Shown one piece after another: positions 11,224-22,430 of a stretch of 64,000 nucleotides of DNA. The stretch is from Spirodela intermedia (taxonomy: Eukaryota; Streptophyta; Magnoliopsida; Alismatales; Araceae), in NCBI GenBank assembly GCA_902729315.2, contig LR746279.1:2756501-2820500 (forward strand), in the 5' to 3' direction. Each line of letters opens with the position of its first letter. Within the stretch, counting starts at the first letter, position 1. The notes under the pieces are model-generated. The model was not told the DNA's origin, did no database searches, and worked only from the letters and a program-made list of their open reading frames with translations. Both the position numbers and the translations under genes were made by a program.

Positions 11224-11227
<4 letters not shown>

Positions 11228-11508
11228 CATATTCCAGAGGTCACATGGATCCCAACATGAAACAGTAGAGCATAAAGAAGAGAAGACTGAAGTGCCGAAG
11301 CTGTACATTTTTTCCCCCCAAATGACATTTATTACCCTTTTCTCCACAACCAAAACAAAAAAAAAGGCCAGAAAAAAATTAGAAAAAAGGCCACAGATCT
11401 TGAGGCCGAGGAGAAAATACTAAAAACAGAAAATTACTACTTTGGGGAGGGGGGGTTGGTTATTATTGATTTATGCATGCATCAGGTTAGCATAATGACT
11501 AAACATAA

Positions 11509-12624
11509 TCAAACAGTCCTCTGTATTCCAGGCAGGCCCTGATTCAGATAAGGGATGTCCGAAGTAGATGAGAGCTTGGGCTTCTTCCCAGACCACTGCC
11601 ATATCTTTGACACGGAGAAGCTCTCACCTTTGCTCCCCGCCCACAGTTTCTTCCCATTTGCATTTGCAGCATCTTCCTCCACCATCCTCCTCCTCGAGGC
11701 CCTACCTTCACCTCCATCACCATTCTTCCCGCTGCTCAGTTCCACCTGGAGATTGCAGTCTGCGACCACATACTGGTAGGATCCCATGGAGAAGCACCTC
11801 CGGGCGTCCAAACTGCTGCTGCTGCTCCTCATCTCTGCTTCTTCATTTCTGGGGTTACTACTCGAAGCAGTACTGGGATTTCCACCATTGTTCGAGCTTC
11901 TAAACTTACCGAGCCTCACGGGGAAGGTCTTCTTATCAACAGCAGCAGCAGCAGCAGCAGTAGATTCTCCCAACTCCACTGATTTTGGCACCGGGAAGTG
12001 ATTGGACCCTTCATCATCTGTTGAGTCCTCAAGATAGAGCTCTGGGTTCTCAATGGTTCTCTCGGGGAAGACGAGGGCTTCTCTGCAGAGCGGGCAGGTG
12101 GAGTTGCAGAGGAGCCAAGTGTCGATGCAGTTGATGTGGAAGGCGTGACTGCAGGCGGGGAGGAGCCTGAGCTTATCCTCCTCGGAGAACTGGCTGAGGC
12201 AGACGGAGCAGTCGAATGGTTCCTTGGCAGCGCCGATGACCTCCTTGTAGAGGAAGACTGGAAGGGTGTCGATCAGGGCCTGATCCAGGCCTGAGTCATG
12301 GAGGTGGAAGAGCTGCTGGAGCTGCCTCTGTAAGGCGTATGATCCTGGGAGATCTCCCGAGTTTGAGTTGCTTGATTCGGGGGAGGAAGATGATCCCTGC
12401 TTGATGAAGAATCTGAGGAAGAGGTGGGAGAGACAGGACCCGAAGCAGATCACAGTCATGAGCAGTATGATGAAGACTACTGCTGGACCAACCCTACTGC
12501 TGGAGGAATGTGAGGGAGGGAGCGCTAATGGTGGTGGAGCTTGGGACGGCTGCGATGGAGAGGAATCCCTCTGGACGAAAGCCAGCGGGGAAGGGGAGAG
12601 AAATCTGCCATGATTAGGGTTCAT
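11509..12624 (-). CDS. ATL: ATL-family RING-H2 E3 ubiquitin ligase (ATL13/46/47-like)
   Basis: A single-exon 371-aa protein, intronless as usual for this family. A Pro/Ser-rich N terminus is followed by one hydrophobic segment (about residues 46-72) that should anchor it in a membrane. The GLD motif is at 112-114, then LPVFLYKEV. A canonical RING-H2 follows: Cys139, Cys142, Cys158, His160, His163, Cys166, Cys177, Cys180, with the DTWLL stretch at 168-172 that includes the E2-contacting Trp. The C terminus (about 190 aa) is Ser-rich and low complexity, with a poly-Ala run encoded by a CAG/GCT repeat near 11940-11962. The GLDQALIDTLPVFLY and DCSVCLSQF blocks place it near Arabidopsis ATL13/ATL46/ATL47, ligases of largely unknown substrates. 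The ATG (12624-12622) is the first in frame. Confidence 0.95.
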   Translation of the reverse strand: MNPNHGRFLSPSPLAFVQRDSSPSQPSQAPPPLALPPSHSSSSRVGPAVVFIILLMTVICFGSCLSHLFLRFFIKQGSSSSPESSNSNSGDLPGSYALQRQLQQLFHLHDSGLDQALIDTLPVFLYKEVIGAAKEPFDCSVCLSQFSEEDKLRLLPACSHAFHINCIDTWLLCNSTCPLCREALVFPERTIENPELYLEDSTDDEGSNHFPVPKSVELGESTAAAAAAVDKKTFPVRLGKFRSSNNGGNPSTASSSNPRNEEAEMRSSSSSLDARRCFSMGSYQYVVADCNLQVELSSGKNGDGGEGRASRRRMVEEDAANANGKKLWAGSKGESFSVSKIWQWSGKKPKLSSTSDIPYLNQGLPGIQRTV

Positions 12625-13200
12625 CCTACCGATTGATATCCCGCTGTGGAGGTGAGGAGGAGATCCGGGGGCATGAGACGAAGAACTCTACCCTAGGAAC
12701 GAATTCTTCCGCAGAACCTTTCCGATTTCTCCGCCAGATCGAGACAGTAGAAGATCCCCCGCCGTTTTAGGATACGAACAGGTTTTCACAGATCGGCTCA
12801 TTTTGGCATGCAAATAGAGAAAGTCTGCCCCAAGATCAAGCGAATATCGATCGAGCCGCAGAACCTAGGGCGACCCTCAGACAACGAACAGGAGCGAACA
12901 AACGAACTTCGGCAAGAAGAGACGGGAGCACCGACTGGTAGCGCCGAAGAAGAGATTTCCTACTCCCACTCTGCTCAAACCATTCCAGTTCTCGTGACAC
13001 GAAGAGGAAATCGGCGAGATCGAAGGATGATCAGAAGAGGAACCAAACCTCGATCGAGGAACCTGCTCGCCTCCGAAACAGAGCAGCAGCACCCAGCGGC
13101 AAGGGGCGGATCCCCGATCTCCAGGCTGGGGGTCCCCGCTGCCAGGGGAACAAGGAGCGCCAGGAGGATGTGAGGATGGAGAGTAGGGTCAACTCTCATA
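12625..13200 (-). promoter_or_regulatory. Probable ATL leader and core promoter
   Basis: GC-rich DNA upstream of the ATL ATG. On the minus strand a TATA-like CTATATGA lies near 13195, which would place the start about 30 nt downstream and imply a leader of about 540 nt, possibly with an intron. A 121-codon plus-strand ORF at 12808-13173 overlaps this region, resembles no family, and is Arg-rich by composition, so it is not called as a gene. Confidence 0.35.
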
Positions 13201-13735
13201 TAGTCAAACCGGATCCGGATCCATAACGGGTATACGGGACTCATAGATCCCGCCGACAGGCCAATTCGGGCCCGCATGGAATTGGGAGAAAATGGGTGAA
13301 GAGTAAAAGTCGAGATAATGGGCCCATAGCCCATTAGTGAAATCAGGCCTATCCTGGCCGATCAAATCGAATGGGCTTTGGGCTGCATCAGCTCTCTAAA
13401 AATTTGGTCCACCTGGCCCAGCCAACCTGAGGAGGTGGGCTTGTAGTAAGAGAGAGGACCAAAAGATGGGCTTTGGGCGTGGGCCAAGCAATAATAGGAA
13501 CCCTTTTATTAGGAATGTGACAAAAAAATGAGGGTGAAATGATTTTTTCACACCTTTATTTTTTACTATTTTATTATTCTAAAATGATGATAAATGCACA
13601 TATCAATTATTTTGAGGATATCTAATAGACATTCATGATCCAATGGTTGCTATTGTGTCTGTATATCTTGGAAAATGAACTTTAATCAGTTTGTTTATAT
13701 GAAAGAACATTTTTTTAACAAGAAAATAATAATTA

Positions 13736-13856
13736 AATATTGGGAAATTGTTGTGGAAATGCTTGCATATAGTTATTATGGCACTTATTAAGAATAATGA
13801 AATATTAGGAAATTGTTGTGGAAATGCTTGCATATAGTTCTTATGGCACTTATAGT
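13736..13856 (+). repeat. Recent 65-bp tandem duplication
   Basis: Sequence beginning AATATTGGGAAATTGTTGTG at 13736 recurs at 13801 as AATATTAGGAAATTGTTGTG. The following GAAATGCTTGCATATAGTT and TTATGGCACTTAT are also repeated. Only a few mismatches separate the copies over about 55 nt. Confidence 0.9.
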
Positions 13857-13912
13857 CTAATGATTTTTGGTTGTGGAGCCTCCAATGTGGATTTTGGTGC
13901 TCATCTAAATTG

Positions 13913-13916
<4 letters not shown>

Positions 13917-13945
<29 letters not shown>
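13917..13945 (+). repeat. (GA)14 microsatellite
   Basis: Uninterrupted GA run in intergenic DNA just left of the Ty3/gypsy remnant. Confidence 0.95.
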
Positions 13946-13948
<3 letters not shown>

Positions 13949-14204
13949 TGAAAGGGGGTGTCTTTTTGGAAGTTTATGATTTTTTGTTTCTCCCTTACCG
14001 ACCAATGAACATTAAAGTTGATCCACCAAGACAACTCAAAATTTTTAAAGATAAAAAATAATGGGTACCTAATGGGCCTATCTAATTGGATGAGTAACAA
14101 ATGGAATAGCTAGTTTGAGACTCAAAGAAGAGAGCCTATTGAGGTTGCAAATTACGGAAATTCCATTGGTGGGCACAAAGAAGATCAGGGCAGTGTGAGA
14201 GGAA

Positions 14205-14390
14205 AGGGGGAGAGGAGAGATAAATGTTGATGTTTTTGGGTGGAAGGGAGATGGAAAATCTTCTCAAAAGATCGCCATTCAAGTTGGGGGGTATTCTTTT
14301 AGGGGTCACATTAGAGCCCTCTTGTCCCTCTCTATTGCCTCTATCATTTCCTCTATTAGTTTTGATATTTCAAAACAAATGTCTTTCATT
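14205..14390 (+). repeat. Probable 5' LTR remnant of the Ty3/gypsy element
   Basis: Shares the order GGGGGAGAG, TTTTTGGGTGGAA, CTTGTCCCTCT, ATTGCCTCTATCATTTCCTC and TTGATATTTC with 20185-20350. A primer-binding-like site follows directly. The left boundary is uncertain. Confidence 0.55.
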
Positions 14391-15029
14391 TGGTGTCAAA
14401 TTGAGGTTTTGATGGTGTGCCCAAGATCAATGACAGAAGAATCAAGAGTCTAAAAGAATTCATAAGAGATTAAAGATGAGTTGCTGCGATGATTGCTAGA
14501 GATAGGAAAAGATATAGACAACTTGACTCATGCATTAACTCAACACATGTAGATAATGAAGGATATGTGGTAGTCATTCCAAGCCACGTGAAAAATTGAA
14601 ACAAAGGAAAAACATCACTTGGTAGATGGAAAATTGAGCATTAGGTTGTGAGAGGTGTCAAAAGAAGAAGAAGAACCATAAAAGTTAGGACCAATAATAG
14701 AAGAACCTCCCAAATATATAATGAAAGGACATCTATGGAAGGACTATTAGAAGGGTTATTGGAGAACACTTTCATCAAAGGGCTGAAGTAAGATATTATA
14801 ATAAAAGTTAGCCTCCACAAATCATTTGGATTGAAATTAATTATGAAGATAATGTTTACTAGTATGGCATTAATTGAGAACTAAGTGGAATGAAACTACC
14901 CAAACTCATGTTCAATGAGGAGAATAATACATTCATGGATTGTAGAGGAACCAAGAGTGCCGACCACACTTCGACCAAAGACATTCATGGGGGGGGAGGA
15001 AAGTCAGTAAGGATATACTAGGGATTACA

Positions 15030-17850
15030 TATGTCAATCATTAGTGGAAATAACTAATAAGTCTTCATTATCATGAGTTAATAATTAATAAATAATATAG
15101 TTTTAGCTTTAACTCATGATAAATAGACTTATATTTATGTTAAATTGTGAAAAGTAATTTTTAGTTGGTTAATGTGATTTTTTGACTAATTATGTGATTT
15201 TATGTGAATTTTTATAATTTTATAATCATATTTTTGAGATAAATGAAGAAAAAGAAAAGAAAATAGAAAGATAGAAAAAGGGGGGACCCATTAACCAACC
15301 AAGCCCACAAGTGGGTCGGAAGCACAATCAGGTGGAGTCGTGAGTAGGGGTTTGAGCGGCTAAGAATGGACCATTAGGGGGCACATGTGCGTCACTCCCC
15401 TTCAACATCACTAGTGCCCAACTAGGAGTGAAGCAAGGAGTGGTTGTACACACGTGAGAAAGAGACTAATTGATTTTCACGTATTATTATATATTCATCT
15501 CAAAATTTGATGAATAATCAATGTGGGATTAAACCCTATTCACACCTTCCTCAAATGATTTTAAAATTTTTGTACCTCAAATATCTTTTATTTATTAGAA
15601 GTAGAGATCATAATAATGTCCTTTTATAAGGATATTTACGTACTTATTTCACTCTCTCTCATATAGGCGGGGCGACTAGCAAGGGTTCGAATCCAACTAA
15701 AGCCAAAACTCACATTTTTATCTAATTAAATTACATTTTCTTGCAAACCGTCGGTAAAAGATTAAGTCTCTAGAATCGTTCAATCATTAGCAAAAATCTC
15801 ATCAACGTAATTCGCGTAGCATCGTTAGTAAAATTGTTAAATCAATCGCGATAAAAAGATTGCAATTCTATCAAGTAAATTATTTTTGATTAATCAACGA
15901 ACAAGTCATCTTCAGGAAGAGGATGATATGTCAAGAGATGAGTCACCACCTTTTGAGAGCATATCAGATGCGATGAAGAGCCTTCCCTTACTATATGGAC
16001 TTGAAGATGAACCTTCGTGACACATACCTCATCTTCATTTAGCTCATCTCCATCGAGTGACAGTCGTTAGAGAATTACAAAGTCATTATTTTTTTATTAT
16101 GTCAGGTGATAGTCATTGAAGATGATTAGACAACCCATTTTATTGATCTCTAAACTTCACAAGAAGATTTAGAGATTGTCTATATTGTCCTTGTCCAAGG
16201 AGAGCTTTTGAGACCATAGACACTGCACGATAATCCTCTTAAATGCTCAAGATTTCAACGTATTGTCAATACATTATAGTTGTGATGTTAGAACTTTGTT
16301 TTAATATTTTTTAATTAGTTTAACTTTCACCATCATTTTTTAGACTTCAAAAGGAGATCTGACAAATATCCATATCGTCTATGTTCAAGCCTTTGAGGTC
16401 GTGGACATCGTTTGATAATCTTTTCAAACATATAGAATTTCGACGATCACTGTCGGGAGGTCAAAACTTTATCTTTCTTACATTTAACTTAAGTTTTACT
16501 TCATTTTATAATAATTTGTGTGATGTCAACTTTCTAAACTACTTTTCGTTCAATTATGATTATTTTGGTATTTACATATCTTAATTTGATCAATTAAATT
16601 ATCCATAATCGCTTACGTAAGAATCACTATGCGGAACTTTATTTCCATCTGATTTGCGTTCATCGGGGCATTGACGTCATCTTAATGCCCATACCTTATT
16701 TTCATTTTTTATAATTTTTAAATATATTTTATTTTCATTTTTTATATAAAATTTATAAAAAAAATTATTTGAAGAAAATTTTGAAATATTATCCGATATT
16801 ATATTACATCCCTATGATTGATCATAAAAAAATTTACTATTTTTGAAACTTTTATTAAATTATAATCAATATCTTTGTTTAGAAATACTCTAAATATCTG
16901 AAAAATAATATTTTTTAATTTTACAATATTTAAATTTATGTGATTTATTATACAATGACTAAGTCATGTCAACAACTATCACAATAGCTGCATAGATGTT
17001 AAGCATAATTTCAATTTATTAGAAGTAGAAATCCAAGTATGGAAAGCAAAATAATTATGCTTCTCCTATGATGGATGACATGTATAATTTAGGTCACATT
17101 TGTAAAATACAATTACATAATATAGTGGTGCATAAAGATGACTAAAAGACACTTGCAAATCAAAGGAGATGACAACTAAAGTATGTTATAACGTCAAACA
17201 CCTACAAACATAATTAGGAATAATACAAAGTATTGAAATGCCAATTAATCCAGTGATGTGGTTAATACAATGTGATTCTATGAAGCTTATGAGAAGAATA
17301 TAAAATTGAGATATAATAATCATAATAAATTTTGGGGTCACTCACAATTTATCTCTATAGTTGACAATAATAAAAGACTATTTATCTTTGTAGTTGGACA
17401 TTACTAATGTGATTTTCTGAATGCAATGATTAAGAAAGTTAGAGAACATGATAATAAATGGGATATTACTAACTATAGACAACACTTCTAAATTATTAAA
17501 TGGGGACCCATGTTTGTGTCAATCATGTATCCTTTTGAGGACATTAACTCTAAAAATACAATAAGGCTTGAAGATGATTGTGAAATTCTACCATATGCAA
17601 CAAGAGATGGAGATGGAAACAACACCACCCACAATATTGGTCCAACATCTTATGACTATATATGCCAAGGTATTCCAACAGCCAAATGGCTTCCTTCACA
17701 ATGACATATTCGTCACACTATATTTGGAGCTAGTGATTAAATGAATTAATATTTGTATCACTACCCGCATTTATAGAAGAATGAAGTTAAGAGATTGGTG
17801 CAAGTAATGTTTGCAGTATCCAACCATTGATAAGCTTCTACTTGAGCTTG
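15030..17850 (+). other. Non-coding interior of the gypsy remnant
   Basis: About 2.8 kb between the gag-like and RT blocks with no recognisable protein. Contains a GC-richer patch (15290-15460), a B-box-like GGTTCGAATCC at 15679, and a diverged direct duplication at 16150-16500. A 64-codon ORF at 17510 has no family I recognise. It may be decayed gag-protease or a nested insertion. Confidence 0.4.
16150..16505 (+). repeat. Diverged tandem duplication, unit about 180 bp
   Basis: The first copy (about 16150-16325) has ACTTCACAAGAAGATTTAG, TATATTGTCCTTGTCCAAG, GAGACCATAGACACTG, GATAATCCTCTTAAA and GTTAGAACTTTGTTTTAAT in order. The second (about 16341-16505) has ACTTCAAAAGGAGATCTGA, TATCGTCTATGTTCAAG, GAGGTCGTGGACATCG, GATAATCTTTTCAAA and GTCAAAACTTTATCTTTC. 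The common order over the full unit shows an old duplication. Confidence 0.7.
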
Positions 17851-20184
17851 ACACTATTTGTTAAGAAAAATGATGAAAGTTGATGTTTTTGTGTGGATTA
17901 TAAGGTTCTCAATTAAGCAATAGTATTAAATAGGTTCTTGATTTTAATGGTGGTTGATGTAAATTTGTTGCAATCACATGATGCACTCAATCTCACATAT
18001 ATTATCAAACTCTTAAATATATACACAAATATAGATATATACTAATAGAGTATGGGTTGAATGAAGTACATGTGTTCGGATTTCTTTTAATGTAATCTAA
18101 TTTTTTATGACAAGAAGATATTGTTTTCAGATTTTGAGGCTTAGAAAATAACTTGAACAAGATGATCTGCCATGTGAAACAAAAAGCTAACTCTATAGTA
18201 ATGTAGACTTAATTAATGTTATAGAAAATCCAAATGTGATGAACCAAAATTCTGAGTTAGATATACAAACTAGCTTTCAAATAAAAGTAATTTGGCTTAA
18301 TTCGAATAAGATTTGCATTATAAAATAATAGATGTTCTAGACATTGCACATATTTTGACCTAAAAAGGTAAATAATTTTAAAAACCTAATTTTCCAATAA
18401 AAATTATAAAATTAAAAGAGACTACTTCTAATTGAAAGTAGACATGAAAAATATATTAATTGTAAAAAGAAATAAGTTGTTAGTGAATTTCAAACTGAAA
18501 CATGCAACTAAATCTTATTGCGTTCTAGAGACAAATGTAACTAAAAACATCATGTAAAAAATGAAAAACTAAATGAAGAGAGAATGTAGGGATTGAGCCT
18601 TTGAGTCTCCACAATCTCAAGCAAGTTGAGAACATCATCCAATTTGTCAATAAGGAATTAACCAAGAGTGTGAATTAATAACAATCATATTAGTTTTCTA
18701 GAAATTATGACATTATCTTCTAGGAGTTGCTTCATAATTCATGTTGATTAATATAACTTGAATTTTGAGTAGAACAATGATAGGTCCAACTATAATATAA
18801 AAAATCATTGGTGGCGGCTTAAAAATTTGATACAAAGTGGATTTGAAGAATAAAGCTACATACACACTTTCAAATATGCTTGAGAGGATTAAAATGTAGG
18901 AACAATAGCTTGTACACAAGTGCTAGACATTTAGAAGATAGCAGTTCAAGTACAAACACACCCAAAATTGTCTCAAATAAAATAAGAGCTGGAACAAAGG
19001 ACAACTGAGTGGCCTAAACACCTGACAATAAAATTATTGGTCTACTACACTAAAATAATATATCCAAAACTTCAAGCCTAATTCTAAAATTCCTCAAAGA
19101 ATATCATGACAATATTGTGGGGGGCCATTTAAAATTTCTACAAAGCTACAAATGCCTAGACATTCACTAAGATAAAACAAAAAAGATCAAAGAATATGTG
19201 GTAGAGTAGTGCCCAATTTATCAATATAACTCCTTCAACTACTACCGATTCTCAATTAAGTTTAAGAATACCTTTTAATGGACTTCATCGAAAGTCTATC
19301 TTAGTCTAAAGGACATAACTCTATCTAGTAGTTGTTGATTAGCTAAGTATGCTCACTTTGTACCTTTCAAGCATCCATTTATAACTAAGAAGATCACATA
19401 AGTATTTTTTAGAGAGGTGGTTAAGTTATATAAAATTCTAAGATCTATAGTGTTAGACCATGACTAAGCATTTTTAAGTCTCTAATGTTTTGAACTCTTC
19501 AAGATGTGGGGAACACATCTAAAGTTACGTATAACTTACTACCCCCAAATTAATAGACAAGTCAAAGTAGTCAACCATTACTTGAAGACTTACCTCTATT
19601 GCTTTTTGTTTGATCAACCAAAAAAATAGTGTGCCTATGATAGGTAAAATATTCGTACAACACTACTTTTCACATCTCTACTAACATTGTGCCATTTAAT
19701 GTGGTGTATGGTTGAGACTATTTGACTTTGTTGCATTTCATATTGTAAAAGACAAAGGTCGCTTCCATAGAACCTAGTTTCATGAATGAGATGTGATTTT
19801 ATATACATTACGACACCACTTGACCTTATCTTAGTCCATATTGAAGACCTCATCAGATCACAAAAGATGCAAGGTGCAATATGAAGTATTAGTTAATCTA
19901 AAATTATGACCATATCAAATGCGCACCCTAGCTAGAAGAGAGAATGTGAAACTCACTCCTAACTACTTTAGTCCTTTCTAGGTCCTTAGTAGAATTTGGT
20001 AGGCTGTTTATCACCTAAACCTTTTAACAACTATATCAATTTACCCAATCTTCATATGTCAAGTTGAGAATAGCACTTGAATTGTGTGATTGTAGCCAAC
20101 CACTTCTACTAGCATTAGACATAGATCTTAACAGGTTGTCAAGCCATAGATAGTACTTGAGTGTGACCATTGACTAGTGGAACC

Positions 20185-20350
20185 ATGGGGGAGAGAAATC
20201 TTGATATTTCTGGGTGGAAAAGAGAGAGACATTCATATCAAAAGAATACAATTTAGCCCAAGGTGTTCTTCTAAGGTTTGTGTCAAAGTCCTCTTTGTCC
20301 CTCTTCTTTATTGCTTCTATCATTTCTTCTATTACTGCTTGATATTTTAG
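20185..20350 (+). repeat. Probable 3' LTR remnant of the Ty3/gypsy element
   Basis: Follows the decayed integrase and chromatin-end region, which still reads VYHLNLLTTISIYPIF. It begins beside a purine-rich GGGGGAGAG run that could be the polypurine tract. It shares blocks with 14205-14390 (TTCTGGGTGGAA, TTGTCCCTCTTC, GCTTCTATCATTTCTTC, TTGATATTT). Confidence 0.55.
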
Positions 20351-21144
20351 AGCATGTTCCTATTAGAAATTGAAGGTTAATAATGGTTCTATGCACTAAA
20401 CCCACTAATCTCTAAAGAGCTTTCTTGAAAATTTACTAACATGACTTAATATTTGTATTTTAAATAAAGTAAATTTAAAATTGTAAAAGCTTAAAAAAAT
20501 AATTTTTAGATTTCAAAAATTATATTTACATAAATATATAATTTTAAATAAAAAAATTCTAAAAATAGTGAGAAATTTTCAAGTCAATCACAAGGATGTA
20601 TGATAATATCACGTAAAAGTAATATTTTCTTGAAGAATACAATTTTATACAATTTTTCGAATAAAAGATTACAAGAAAATATTTTAAAATTAAAGAAAAA
20701 AAATCAACTAAAGAAAAAAGTCGCTACTTACATTAGGCAGATATCATCACCTATTATAATAGTGATTTGGGGGACACATAATTCCTCATAAATTATTAAA
20801 AGTGATTTCAAAAAGTTTGATTGATGAAATAAAAGCTAGAATAAAAGCAAATTTGTACCAAATGAGGATACGGGTTGTAGGAGGCTCGATTTTGTTTGTA
20901 ATCATCATAAAAAATTTAAAAAAGAAACCACATATTTGACAATGAAATATTTGTTTGCATGTAGAAATGATCAAAAAATTGAATTGATATCATGTAAAAA
21001 TATAATTTTTATGGAAAATGAGATCAAACACTAACACCATTTATTGAGGATTCATTATAATTTTTTACTTCAAAATCAAGTGTTTCCTAGCATATGCAAG
21101 AACATTGTGGCTATAACATCTTTTATCAATAATAGCCAATAGGG
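20351..21144. other. AT-rich intergenic DNA
   Basis: Strongly AT-rich stretch between the two gypsy remnants. I see no gene, RNA or clear repeat in it. Confidence 0.5.
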
Positions 21145-22430
21145 GGGTATCTGGTACATACCTCATGACAATAAGGAATTCACAAGTTCACTAAGATTGG
21201 GCTGCAAACAGCCACTAACATTCACTTTAAGTTCAGAAGTAAAAAATAGTAGGTGGAAATCAAACAAGAAAGAAGAGTGGGAGAGATAGTTGACAAGAGA
21301 GAGAAAGAGAGAACAAGAGCGGAGAGCCGAGAAGGACTCTTCTGTTACAAGATTGGGGTGGCTAGTTCGAGACAACAGGTCTCCAAGACTCTGTAGAGAC
21401 TCCAAATAGTTATTCCTTCCCTTCCTTCTTTGTCACCGAGCTACTTATGCAATATTGTGGTGCCCTTGATTTGACTGGTCAATACAGTCGTGGGGTCTCC
21501 TTTGACTGCTCATGACCAATCAAAATGACCCTGCCATTTTGATTTGGAATCACTACACTGGTTGTTCTACTTTGATCTTCTGCTTGGATCCAAATGGACA
21601 AGCTATTAAGATCTGGTCCTTGACCACTGCCCCTTTGTCTCCTTTGCCTATGTGGGAGGGGAGTCATGACAAGAGTCTCAACAATACTCCCCCCTAGGCA
21701 ATCTACCTTGTACTCAAGGTAAAAAGAGGGGAATTGCTGGCAAATGGCACGGGCAAACTCCCATGTGGCCTCGATGGGGGGTAAGTTCTTCTACTCAACC
21801 AGAACTTTCGGGCCCAATGGTAGGTGTTGAATACTCCTCACTTACAATGTCTCTACTACCCATGTGAGGTTCTCATCCAGCTAGAGTGGACTGGTGGATC
21901 CTGGGGCAAATGTGCTGTTAGTCTACTTGGGTCTTCATCCATGCTTGGGCCTAACTCAAATGCAACTTGAGTTGATTGAGCATTTGGTCCTGCTCTTGCA
22001 AATGGTGATCAACTTTGTCCATTCTTGCAAAATGAGATACATACTGGAGAAGTGCCGAAGGATTGCGACCATACACATTTTGGAAGGAAGTGAAGCCTAT
22101 TGATGAATTGTAATTGGTATGGAACCAATACTTCACCCACGACAGCCAACTAGTTTACTATTTTGATTTATCTCCTACAAAATAGCTGAGGTAAGTTTCG
22201 AGGCTGTGATTCGCCACCTTGGATTGTTCATCTATTTGTGGGTGGTAGGTGCTTGTCCTCCAGAAAGGGGTTCCATGGTTCTTGAAGATCTCTTGCCAAA
22301 AAATAGTCATGAAGATTTTGTCTCTGTCAGTGATGATGGACTCTAAGAATCTATGGAGTCTCACTATGTCATGGATAAAAATCAGCTTTTGTAGTGAAGG
22401 GGTGTCACAAGGTAGAAAAGTGAGCATATT
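21145..22430 (-). mobile_element. Minus-strand Ty3/gypsy fragment: integrase 3' half plus LTR-like end
   Basis: Reading leftward from 22427, an open stretch of 89 codons contains IVRLHRFLESIITDRDKIF, FWQEIFKNHGT, STYHPQIDEQSKV and NHSLETYLSYF, the C-terminal half of the integrase core. After a frameshift, 22136-21951 gives NTNYNSSIGFTSFQNVYGR and the following SALLQYV segment. Bases 21900-21700 retain an EFARAICQQFP-like tail typical of the end of gypsy pol. A GGGGGGAGTATTGTTGAGAC-like purine tract and LTR start (about 21700-21680) leads into an LTR-like region to about 21160 with CT-rich leader sequence. RT and gag are absent, so this is a truncated copy from a different gypsy lineage than the plus-strand one. 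Confidence 0.75.

Larger units (their letters stand above)
10024..11508. other. RPF1 3' flank and RPF1-ATL intergenic DNA
   Basis: Bases 10024 to about 10300 are probably RPF1 3'UTR. The rest separates two converging genes. It contains (CT)n at 10572-10613 and 10812-10851 and (GA)n at 11189-11223. Just left of the GA run, 11160-11170 contains GGATTCGAACC, which on the minus strand reads GGTTCGAATCC, a pol III B-box-like sequence. No A box or cloverleaf accompanies it. No coding gene is supported. Confidence 0.5.
13201..14200. other. Intergenic DNA left of the Ty3/gypsy element
   Basis: Bases 13300-13500 carry several TGGGCY/GGCCCA motifs. The rest is AT-rich with a 65-bp tandem duplication and a GA array, and no recognisable gene. 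Confidence 0.5.
14205..20350 (+). mobile_element. Decayed Ty3/gypsy LTR retrotransposon
   Basis: Parts appear in the expected gag-RT-integrase order on the plus strand, all broken by stops and frameshifts. A gag-like stretch (about 14740-14920) reads FIKGLK... then a SLHKSFGL-like run. A reverse-transcriptase block (about 17860-17960) has VKKNDES followed by CFCVDYKVLN. The integrase zinc region and core (about 19070-19620) include KFLKEYHDN, KEYVVE, VVVDRLSKYAHFVPFKHPF and IPRSIVLDHD. Ends show related sequence (about 14205-14390 and 20185-20350), consistent with short, eroded LTRs. TGGTGTCAAATT at 14391 resembles an initiator-Met tRNA primer site (8 of 12). The element is non-autonomous and old. 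Exact LTR ends and the nature of 15030-15900 and 18000-19050 are unresolved; a nested insertion is possible. Confidence 0.75.

Noticed and set aside
12808-13173. 121-codon plus-strand ORF
   Set aside because: It lies in the ATL leader on the opposite strand, has no known domain, and its Arg/Gly content follows GC-rich composition.
15660-15700. Second tRNA-like B box (GGTTCGAATCC)
   Set aside because: No cloverleaf can be drawn; the motif lies inside decayed transposon DNA.
22158-22427. Host gene encoding an 89-residue protein
   Set aside because: The sequence is the C-terminal part of a Ty3/gypsy integrase core (TDRDKIF, YHPQ, ETYL), a transposon fragment.
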